A model generated the notes under the pieces. That model did not search any database. It had not been told where the DNA came from and was given only the letters and a program-made list of their open reading frames with translations. From Malachius bipustulatus (lineage: Eukaryota; Arthropoda; Insecta; Coleoptera; Melyridae), in contig OU342638.1 of NCBI GenBank assembly GCA_910589415.1, positions 8,038,014-8,102,013 of the forward strand: DNA of 64,000 nucleotides. The letters run 5' to 3'. Both the position numbers and the translations under genes were made by a program. How positions within the stretch are numbered: position 1 is the stretch's first letter; the number at the start of each line of letters is the position of its first letter. This document shows, piece by piece, positions 42,960-52,409 of this stretch.

Positions 42960-44420
42960 TGAGTCCCATATAGAGGGATATTTAGCATTGTGTGTTTGTG
43001 ATAAAGTGTCTTCACTGGGTCTCCATCAACTAAACAGTGTAGTCAATCATAATAATGTAGTACTGGACTTACTATTTTCTAGTAATAGTGATGCCTTTGT
43101 AAGCAAAACTGTTAGACTCATCAGAGTGGATAATCATCACCCTCCATTGAAGATAAATTTTTTCCATTTTGATGAGTTTGTTAACACGGGTGAATATTAT
43201 TTTGATTTCCAGAATGCTGACTATAACTTAATCGATAGGTTTCTGCCTGATGTAAATTTGAATGATTTATTTTTTTTAGGCGTGGAAGAAAGTTTAAATT
43301 ATTTTTTCGATATATTGTACTCGGCTTTTGACTTATTTGTAAGAAAAAGGAAGATAATTAGATCAAACTATCCGGTTTGGTTTGCCAGAGATTTGATTAG
43401 GTTGATTAAAGACAAAAATAAGGCCCACAAAAAATATATTCGGACTAAAAATAAGGAGGACTCTGATGTCTTCATTAGTCTGCGAAAGTTATGTAAAATT
43501 AAGTCTGAATATGCACATACTAACTATATCCAAAATATATAATTGTCCTTGTCTGATGACAAGTATGTCTGGAACTACGTTAAGTAAAAAAAATATGTGT
43601 AAAAAATATCCCAAATATTATGACATTGGGTGATAATACCGCCCATAGTGGAACTCAAATTTCAGATCTTTTCGGAAAATATTTCAAGTCAATATACAAA
43701 CCCGTTTTGTATGTAAGCAATGATGGTTTAGATAATAATGATATAGATTCCTCGCTCTCTTGTAATATGTTGGCAATTTCGTACGACGAATTGAATTCTG
43801 TTGATACTACTGGCAGCGTGGGTCCAGACTCAATTCCACCAATGTTTATAAAAAATGTGCCATGTCACTTAACTGGCCACTGCTTATAATATTATAAGTC
43901 TCTATCCCAAGGCATATTTCCGATTTTATGGAAAAAGAGCTATGATCCTATTTTCAAAAAGGGAAATATATCGATGATAAGTAATTGCAGAGCAATATGC
44001 ATACAATCTTGTATTCCTAAATTATTGGATAAGTTTGTAACTGAGAAACACTCTCTTTACAGACTTTTCAAAAGAATTTGATTGTGTGAATCATAGTAGG
44101 CTAATTAAGAAATTGAAACTGTATGGCTTGGATAATCCTTTACTATCTTGGATAAATTCTTTCATAACTGATCGGAATCAGGCAGTGAGAACTAACGGTA
44201 ATATTTCTGAGTTTTATCCGGTATCATCTGGCGTTCCTCAAGGCTCACACCTTGGACCAATATTATTTCTTCTTTTCATAAATGATATTAAAAGTATAAT
44301 ACATTTTTCTAAATTTTTGCTGTTCGCAGATGGCATGAAGGATTTTAATAAAATAAATTCTTATGAGGATATTTGTTCCGTATTGTATTTATTTTTCTCC
44401 AATGCGAGTAACTTATTGCC
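42960..44420 (+). pseudogene. LINE ORF2 fragment, decayed
   Basis: The C-terminal endonuclease (NNVVLDLLFSS, VDNHHPPLKINFF) and linker are followed by RT pieces: GSVGPDSIPPMFIKN, then LYGLDNPLLSWINSF, SGVPQGSHLGPILFLLFIND and LLFADGMKDF. The catalytic FADD is FADG, so the second Asp is lost. There are several frame breaks. It resembles the ORF2 at 2463 in layout. A BEL LTR appears to cut it at about 44422. Confidence 0.85.
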
Positions 44421-44421
44421 A

Positions 44422-44757
44422 TGTGGCAACGTCGCCTCAGTGGTCTTCGAGTAGGGTGTATGTACCTTCGAGATGCACCGACCAGTGACTTTCATAGAGA
44501 CCTTCTTCATTATTACAATTTCAATTTTCAATCTTTCTATTTACAACTTTTATAAGCGATCTTTATAATTATTTGTTATTCCCAAGAAGTGTTTTTATTT
44601 CCTTTAACGTTGTAATTTATTATTACTATCTAAATAGTAAACACTTAATTTTTCTCAAGTGCTTAAAACACCTATAACCGTAATCAATATCAAGTGGCAT
44701 TAACATTAATATCTTTCAATATAATGAACTAGCGCGGTCCAGCCTGTGGAAATTACA
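44422..44757 (+). repeat. Candidate BEL/Pao 5' LTR
   Basis: It starts tgtggcaacg inside the LINE coding end and ends near ggaaattaca, about 15-20 bp before a primer-site-like ttttggtccttcgatccg, a sequence that often follows BEL LTRs. The boundaries are estimates. Confidence 0.5.
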
Positions 44758-45095
44758 AAGGTCCCGCTCATTTTGGTCCTTCGATCCGAATTTTAATAGG
44801 TTTTTGGTCAATTTTGGGATAGGTCAATTCAAATTTGGAATTTGGCGAAGTATTTAAAGTCCTTTAAAAATGTTAGTGCAAGAAGAGTTCATCGATTATT
44901 ATTGTGGACTTCGAGTTACAATTCGGTATTACGAGTATAAAGAGATCCAGTTTCGAACACCTGAACGAGTTTCCAGACTTTTATTAACTTACCTACCATT
45001 TTACGATTTGTCTATTACTCATAACTATTATTCTACGATTTTACAATTTTATCAGATTCTAAGTAGGTACCTACCTATCTTCTTATTAAATCACA

Positions 45096-46172
45096 ATGGG
45101 GAAATCCAAGGATAAAGGTGATAAAAAAGACGATGAAGTTCTAATTACCCAACTTAAACGAACCCGTGAACAATTTAAACGTCAATTAACAATGTTTGAA
45201 ACGTATTTAAGTCTATCGATAAAAATGATAGCAGCTATAAATTTATTTCTCAATTAAAATGCCGTTTAAGTAAGATTGAGCCTATTTATGAATGGTTTTG
45301 TGAGGTACATTTCGAAATAGAAGCAACAATAGATCCAAACTCCGATGAGTATAAGCAGGAGTTAGAGGAGTATGAAATGTTTGAGACCTTATATTTTCAG
45401 TTAATTTCGTCAGTACAGGAGTTGTTTTCTAAAATTAACAAATCGAAAACTGAAAATCAATCCATAGAAAATAATCCTCTAATTCCAGACACAGCTTACC
45501 CTGCCTCACAACAAATCAAATTGCCAACAATTAAATTGCCTACTTTTAATGGCGCCTACAACCTTTGGTTGGAGTTTCGCGATGCCTTTTCTGCTTTGGT
45601 AGACAGACAGCAACAATACGATTACAGCAATTCAAAAATTTTATTATTTAAAATCGTTTCTTGAAGCTGAGGCAGCGCATATAATCGATTCAATTCAAGT
45701 TTGTGCCTCTAATTATGATATAGCATGGAGTACTAAAAATCGTTACGAGAATAAGAAGATTATAATAAACAACGCGTTATTGAACGCTCCCGCAATAACA
45801 AAAGAATCTCATTCGAACTTAAGAGCATTTCACGATGAGTTTACTAAAAATTTAAGGGCTCTAAAGAATCTGGGCCAACCAACCGGAACATGGGACAGTT
45901 TACTCATAGCAATTTTGATAAATAAACTCGATTCCATTACGCGCCGTGAATGGGAGTCTTATTTACGTTCATATTTTATAGGAGAACTTCGTACAATGGA
46001 AGATCTAAATACCTTCTTGAAAAAGAAATCCGAATTATTAGAAAGATTAGAAATGATAAGTCGCAACGTTGTAAATGTAGACAATTGCAATTATTCAAAA
46101 AATAATAAAACGAAATTTCAACTTAATCCTACTGCTCAAGGTTTCAAGTCAAGTGCCTTCGGTATACTATAG
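45096..46172 (+). pseudogene. gag: BEL/Pao gag, frameshifted
   Basis: ATG at 45096 opens a Lys/Asp-rich start, then (after frame breaks near 45200 and 45660) CRLSKIEPIYEWFCEVHFEIE, IKLPTFNGAYNLWLEFRDAF, NLRAFHDEFTKNLRALKNLG and INKLDSITRREWESYL. These are the conserved blocks of the Pao-type Gag (DUF1759-type). The frame ends in a stop at 46172 before the zinc-knuckle part. Confidence 0.85.
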
Positions 46173-46246
46173 TACTGCAGTGAATAAAATGTCTTGTAAT
46201 TTTTGTAGAGTCTCATTCAATTTACGACTGTAGTAATTTTAAAGCC

Positions 46247-47017
46247 TTGAGTTGGGAAAGAAAAATGTCTGAGGCGCGAAAATTAAATTTATGCGGTAAC
46301 TGTCTCTTAACCGGGCACACTGCATTTAACTGTCTTCGATCAGCTTGTCGCAAGTGTGGCCGAAAACACAACACGCTTTTGCATAAAAATGATTTCAGTC
46401 ACAGCGACAACCCTGTTCGCCGAATTCAAGCAGAATCAAATGATTCACGTCGATCTGTACCCGTTCCCAGTACAGCAGCTGCACCTGCAGTATTAGACTC
46501 TACAATAATTTTTTGTCAGGATAATAAAGTTCCGAGCTCGCCAGAGTGTTTAAGCTCGAGGTCGACCTTGACCGCAATAGGTAATGATAGGCAGGTCGTA
46601 TTGCAGCTGGCAAATTCAATGAACGATTCATTTAAATATACGCACTGTTTACTTTCCACCGCTATAGTTACAATTAAAAATTCACGGGGAGATTTTTACA
46701 ATGCAAGGGCATTAATTGACCCCGGAAGTCAAAGTAATTTCCTTTTGTCGGATTTATGCGACAAATTTAACTTAAAAACTTCTCCCGTCAATTTTGACAT
46801 TTCGGGCGTGGGAGAAACGATTTCTGAAATTAATAGTTCGACAAGTGTTACAATTTATTCGCAAGTTAACAATTACAATTTAAATATACCGTGTTTAGTA
46901 ATAAGTAAAATTACGCAACAATTACCTGTACACCCGTTCGATTTTTCTATTTTCAAAAACATTCCCGATAACGTGCAATTAGCGGATCCTACTTTTAATA
47001 TAAAAGGGGATATTTAG
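46247..47017 (+). pseudogene. BEL/Pao zinc knuckles and aspartic protease
   Basis: Two zinc-knuckle-like units (CGNCLLTGHTAFNC and CRKCGRKHNTLLH) are followed by a Ser/Ala-rich linker and the retropepsin-like domain with ARALIDPGSQSNFLLSDLC, where Asp is the catalytic residue (DUF1758-type), then ISGVGETISEIN. The frame stops at 47017, where BEL sequence ends and Copia-type sequence begins. Confidence 0.87.
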
Positions 47018-47029
47018 TTACTTTTTAAT

Positions 47030-47940
47030 TACGTTGTAAGTGAATGTAATGTGCTTCGATTATGGCATGAACGTACAGGTCATTAAGCATTGGTGTCATG
47101 AAGCGAATGGTAAGAGACGGATACTTACCTAAATTTTACTAAAGTGAGAGTCAGCTCAATAATTTCATATGTGAAGCCTGTGAGTATGCAAAGAAGCAGA
47201 GATCGTCATTTAAAACGGTCCAAGTTAGGCGACCAACAAATCCTGGTGCCTTATTGTATGTGGACGTTTGCGGACCAATGGAAGTGACTTCTTTTGGTGG
47301 TGCGAGATACTTCTTGCTCCTCAAAGACGACGCAACAAAAATGAAATTTGCTTTCTTTATTAAAGATCGTTCTCAATTCTTGAATTGCGTTCGTGAGCTG
47401 ATTAATGTGATTGAAAAGCGTCAATGATATCCTGTCAAGTGGATTAGAAGCGATAATGCGAAAGAATTCAAATCAGGGGAATTCAAGAAGATGCTTTCCT
47501 CTCGAGGAATTCAGCAGGAATTCACAGCGCCGTTCACCCCAGAGCAAGCCGGTCAGATTGAACGTAAGAACGGAACAATGGCAGAAGGAGCTCGCTCAAT
47601 GTTGTTTGCCAAGAATCTTCCAACTGCTTTATGGGCTGAAGCTGTACGTCACATGGTGTGATTGTTAAATCGGCGATGTTCCAGAACAACTGAAGACGCC
47701 ATAATGAAATGTGGTATGGAAAACGTCCAGTCATCAAAAATCTGCGTGTTTTTGGTTGTCGTGCACACAAAGCGATTCCCAAACAACTACGTCAAAAATT
47801 GCCAAAGAAGTCGAAGGCGATGATCTTCGTAGGTTTTGAATGTGAAACTAGTCATTACCGTTTACTAGACATGAACATGAAAAAAATTGAAACATCGATC
47901 AGTGTAAGTTTCGACGAAATTGGACGAAATTTGTAAGCAT
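47030..47940 (+). pseudogene. Copia/Ty1 pol fragment: pre-integrase and integrase
   Basis: LRLWHERTGH (pre-integrase finger), then YVDVCGPMEVTSFGGARYFL (first Asp), WIRSDNAKEF (second Asp), FTPEQAGQIERKNGTM (Glu) and the downstream VFGCRAHKAIPKQLRQK. These are spread over at least three frames with stops. No RT follows. How it became joined to the BEL fragment is unclear. Confidence 0.85.
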
Positions 47941-47959
47941 AAGCCATCGTTCTTACCAG

Positions 47960-48174
47960 AACGCTCTATTTTTAAGATATTGTTAATATTTATTCATACG
48001 GGTTCATACATCCTAATTATTTTATCATGAAACGTGCACATGGTCACGTAACTAGGAAGGCAACGCCTATCCAAATCCTATAAAAGAGGAACACTGCAAT
48101 TTTGAACTCAGAATAGATTCAGTCTTCGTGACCTAATGTAGTAGATATAATACCGATTGAAATTTGTCTAATAC
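47960..48174 (+). repeat. Diverged errantivirus-type LTR fragment
   Basis: gtgcacatggtcacgta, aggaaggcaacgcct, cctataaaagag, cagaatagattcagtcttcgt and gacctaatgta align in order with the intact errantivirus LTR (31709-31810). It has clear divergence and both ends are missing. Confidence 0.8.
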
Positions 48175-49560
48175 AGGGTGAGTTTTTTTCAATGTTTAGT
48201 ACAGGGATCTCGTAAACTACTGCATTTAGAGGAACGGTTAAATGGGGAAAGAAGTGCAGTTTTATGAGCTTAATTCGAAACAGCTTTTGTTTTTTTGAAA
48301 ATCTCCTGAAGTAAATTCCGCGGATTTCTTTACATCGAGATAGCAGTCTTATTATTGGGATTAGAGAAAAATCGTAAAGGAAAACCTTTTAGACGATTTC
48401 ATAGACATTTAACGGCGTTACAATTTTTTTTATTTGTTGTGACATTTTCGAGCTACGACGTAAACTTCTTAATCTTCTTAAATGTAAGTCATAGTTGGCT
48501 ATGACATCATTCAATATGTCTTTTTTTTCTAAATACAACGATATAAAACTCGATATCGTTTTTTCGGGAAATAAAAAAGTTAGGACGATTTTTAATTTTA
48601 TTTCCTCAACTTAACTAGGCGGCCATGTAAGCATACCAACTGATAGACCTCAGTTGAATTTGAAATTATACACAGATCATTTTGCAGAATAATTTGTAAT
48701 CCTCTATGCAAACAATTATACTTAATTAACTACAAATGTTCTAATAGCCATCTAGTAACTCTAGAAAATATTATGAAACATTTGAATATAAGTTAACGAC
48801 GATTAAAATATCTGCGAAAATATTGTTCCGCAGCCCGAACAGCATTCTTTTGACACTGGATATAACATTCTATCATATCACGCTTCTCTAGGTTGGAAAA
48901 CTCCATACTAGTAATTCACCTTGCAGGTTATACGATTTAAGAACTTCTGCAAAACCTGACTTCATTCTTAAAGTTCAATGGAAATTAAAAGCCTCTAAGT
49001 AACTAACTGTCAAATTTTATAGTTTCACTGTTTCTGTTACTGTTGCTAAGCAACCGTCACACTTTGATATGAATATTTAGTCTAAAGTTCTACAGCGTAG
49101 GTAGGTATTGTTACAAGATTTTTGAAAGATTAGAATTAAATTGATTTTTTTTTTATAGTTCTCGAAAACTAGCTATCCAGTTGAACTAGCTATTAATTCA
49201 TTATAAGATTTTCAATTCAAAATTAACTATTAAATTCAGCGCCTATACCACGTATTTGAGGAAGTAAAATTAAAAACCGTCCTAACTTTTTTATTTCCAG
49301 AAAAAACGATATCGAGTTTTATATCGTTGTATTTAGAAAAAAAAAGACAAATCGAATGATGTCATAGCCAACTATGACTTACATTTAAAAAAACACAAGT
49401 TTACGTCATAGCTCGAAAATGACACAACAAATAAAAAAAATTGTAACGCCGTTTTATTGTCTATGAAATCGTCTAAAAGGTTTTCCTTTACGATTTTTCT
49501 CTAATTCCAATAATAAGACTGCTATCTCGATGTAAAGAAATCCGCGGAATTTACTTTATC
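48175..49560. mobile_element. Foldback element, right end truncated
   Basis: The left end is acagggtgagtttttttc. The arm at 48310-48610 is repeated inverted at 49255-49560 (for example cgtaaaggaaaacctttta / taaaaggttttcctttacg). The outermost ~140 bp of the right arm is missing. Spacer is about 640 bp, non-coding. Confidence 0.85.
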
Positions 49561-49641
49561 TTAAATATCTAGGAAGCCATGGAGTTGTGTGAACAAAATG
49601 ACACATCACCACCACTAGAGAAGTGTGCCGATCAGAAATGT

Positions 49642-49704
49642 GGTGATGTGACAGACTGATGAGATGGAAATAACCATTGAAACATCGATGTCTCTGTCTT
49701 CACC
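49642..49704 (+). ncRNA. Hammerhead ribozyme 1 (type I)
   Basis: Stem I: ggtga 49642-49646 with tcacc 49700-49704 and gacaga 49650-49655 with tctgtc 49693-49698, separated by an internal loop (tgt / t). Core ctgatga 49656-49662. Stem II gatgg/ccatt with loop aaataa. Core gaaa 49679-49682. Stem III catcgatg 49683-49690 is short. The cleavage triplet gtc ends at 49692. All the conserved core bases are present and the stems pair. Confidence 0.88.
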
Positions 49705-50080
49705 ATACCGTTAGAGTAAGTGTGTCGTTCAGAAAGCATTATTGTTTTTCAACAATCGGATTGCTGTAATTGATATAATAATTTATTATTATTCAATTTG
49801 TTTCATAGAAACTACTTCCTTCCTAGGAACACAGCTTTGTGACTAGCTCCATCTCTGATTGGTTTACTGAGATTCGCAAGGTAATTGGTTTTTCAGTGAA
49901 CTGTCAGCGTTGGTAGTGAAAAATTGCAGATTTCTCTGGGAGAATCTCTGATTGACGTATTGAAAGTTGTATACTTTTCAGTCGTCAGATGGCATTTGCC
50001 TTGCAAGTCAGTATGTTTCCGACAAATCATTTTGCTTGCAGCTTTTGGTTTCTTTCTGATCGGCACACTTCTCTAGTGGT

Positions 50081-50143
50081 GGTGATGTGACAGACTGATG
50101 AGATGGAAATAACCATTGAAACATCGATGTCTCTGTCTTCACC
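50081..50143 (+). ncRNA. Hammerhead ribozyme 2 (type I)
   Basis: Identical over all 63 bases to ribozyme 1; predicted cleavage after 50131. Cleavage at both would release a 439-nt RNA (49693-50131) with 5'-OH and cyclic phosphate ends suited to circularisation. Confidence 0.88.
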
Positions 50144-50241
50144 ATACCGTTAGAATAAGTGTGTCGTTCAGAAAGCATTATTGTTTTTCAACAATCGGAT
50201 TGCTGTAATTGATATAATAATTTATTATTATTCAATTTGTT

Positions 50242-51903
50242 TCAACCAAACACATTTTCTACAACGCGTCGTGCTCTACTTAATCTGTGATTGAAAACCC
50301 TCTGATTGCTACCTTTTGACCATGATCCTGGAAAAGGCTTCATAAGATTTTCCATCAAGGTGAATGCATCGTCAGCAACAAATACATATGGTACCAATTT
50401 ATTTGTAGGTAGAGGTTTCGGTTGTGGTAAATTCAAATTAAATTTTTCTGCCTGGAGATTGGCGTAAAATTTTGTATTTTTAAAGACTCCCCCATCAGAT
50501 ATTCTACCTTGACATCCCACATCAGCGTATATAAATTTATATTTGTATATTGTAGTATTCAGAACCACTATTCAAAGGTGCTTGTAGCACGATATGTTTT
50601 CCATCTATTGCACCCAAACAGTGTGGAAAGTTCCACAGTTTGTAATAATCTGATGAAACTTTCATCCATTCTTAAGAGGAAGATGGTAACTGGAATAAAC
50701 AAAAACCATCTTATCGCTATCGCTAGCACATTTATCAAAATATATACATATATGTCATTTCAGATAACAGAAGATGGCATGGATGGTATCTCAGATGGAA
50801 ATGAGGATTCAGTAGTTGAACCCAGGAACCCAGTAAAGCTACACCTGATGATATAGGAGCTAGCACTGAACAACATCCGACGTCAATAAGTACATCTAAC
50901 AAGGGGAGACCGAAAACATTTTTGTCACCAAAATCATCAGAGTCAAAGAAACTTGAAGAAGATCCAAGGATTGCAGAGGTCTATAACATATTGAAAGCTA
51001 CTATAGAAAAACAAGAGACTGCAAAAGATGAATGTAATATATGGTGAATATGTAGCATCCATTTTGAAAAAACTAGACAAACGCTCATATGTCATCGCCC
51101 AGCATCGTATTAATCAAGTCCTTTTCGAGGCACAACTAGGTCGCTATAAAGATTATTCCTCGCAACAACAAACAGTGTCTGCGCCTACTTATTTATCGCA
51201 ATTTTCGCCAACAGATTTCCCACAGTCAGATTCTAGCACATCCTCACGATTGTATCCTGATATGTCTCCAGCTTTATCTCCATCTGAACCTGTTAATACT
51301 ACCTCAAGAACTACCCAATACGTACAAGATTCTGGGTTTGCAGAAGAATCGCCGTTACAAGAATTTGTAAAGACGTTTGTATAGTTGTTTGCGAAAAATA
51401 TAATAAAGGCTGTATCATAAATTGTATAATTATTTACCTACCTTAATTTCCTCGTGTAAAGTAAAAATATGATTGCTTGGCATACTTCAGGAATGATTTT
51501 TGAAATAATTTGTTTTGAAACTTTGAAAAGATAAGAAAGACTTCGATAAGAATCACCAGTAGCTAAGAACCGCAATGTTAGACTTTATCTTTCTTTAGCT
51601 GGTATTGCTTCTCTGAAGTAGGTGTCTTGTTTGCTTATTTTTGATCCTACTAGTTGGATTAATTTTTCAAAATCCGAAGAAGATAATCTCGTAAAATTTT
51701 CAAAATTTTCAGAGTTCTCGCTCTCAAATCGAAAAGTAAATCCGAAGCACTATAGCGAATTCTACTTTTAAAAAGTGAAGTCATCCACCAACGACGTTTT
51801 CTTGCTTCCATTCTTTTTTCAGCAATGAACTCATTATGAAATAAGTAGCACTTGCTACAACTATAGTGTTATAACGTCTTTGTAAAGAGTTATTATTGTT
51901 CAT
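50242..51903 (-). pseudogene. PIF/Harbinger transposase, two exons, decayed
   Basis: Exon 1 51903-51442 (minus) starts ATG and encodes the N-terminal region (IPAKERLSLTLRFLATGDS, SYLFKVSKQIISKIIPEVC), ending in donor aag|gtaggt. The intron 51441-50690 ends in acceptor ttccag. Exon 2 50689-50242 encodes LWNFPHCLGAIDGKH (first Asp), YADVGCQGRISDGGVF, VFVADDAF (second Asp) and RARRVVENVFG (Glu). A deletion near 50560, stops and loss of the C-terminus at the retrozyme junction inactivate it. Confidence 0.88.
50764..51384 (+). pseudogene. Harbinger partner protein exon (BESS-like), antisense in the transposase intron
   Basis: It follows an acceptor-like catttcag at 50756-50763. The frames give an acidic, Ser-rich stretch, then EEDPRIAEVYNILKATIEKQ and YGEYVASILKKLDKRSYVIAQHRINQVLFEAQLG, which resembles the C-terminal region of the Myb/MADF-type partner of Harbinger elements, then a Ser/Pro-rich end. 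Two frame breaks (near 50840 and 51035) are present. The MADF exon expected to the left is missing, where the retrozyme now lies. Confidence 0.72.
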
Positions 51904-52409
51904 AGTTATTTCACTTTAATCAAGCTCTTTGAATTTAAAAAATGAAAACGACGACTTTTTTGGAGAGAGCAGAGCATTTTATACGGAACATAGAAAATTC
52001 ACCCGAAACTGTATGTGGATGTTTGAATGTGTTTCTTTGCCTGTGCGCTGTGTTCATTTGTGCTCGTTCGTTAGATGAGGACGCACCTTAACGCGTAGCA
52101 AAATATCGGGAATTCGCCCTCTTTGCGAATAAGACGTAGTAGGCGGAGTTTAAAGATCAAATTACATATAGTTAGATATCAGAAAAAGTGTGGCTTATCA
52201 GTCTGTCTAACTGTACAAAATTACGTGCCCCCACTCCTTCAGATCGCAAAAATACATAATATGTGTATTCATCTTAAGTGCGACACACTGATGTATAAGA
52301 GCAAGAGAATCTCTGACTAAGCTATGTAAATATTTTTTCCGAACACATTGTATAAACTATTTTCGCCCAAAGAGTCAAAAACAACAAATCTCAAAAAAAC
52401 TTTACCTCT
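51904..52409. other. No gene recognised
   Basis: Probably the 5' flank of the Harbinger transposase and AT-rich spacer. Confidence 0.4.

Larger units (their letters stand above)
49602..50244 (+). mobile_element. Retrozyme-like element with two hammerhead ribozymes
   Basis: Direct repeats 49641-49805 and 50080-50244 (165 bp, one difference) flank 274 bp of non-coding sequence, giving a 439-bp period. Each repeat contains the same complete hammerhead motif. The bases before ribozyme 1 (49602-49638) are an inverted copy of those before ribozyme 2 (50053-50089). A tandem non-coding unit with type I hammerheads matches metazoan retrozymes and Penelope-associated repeats (known from the literature). 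It replaces the left part of a Harbinger transposase. Confidence 0.82.
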
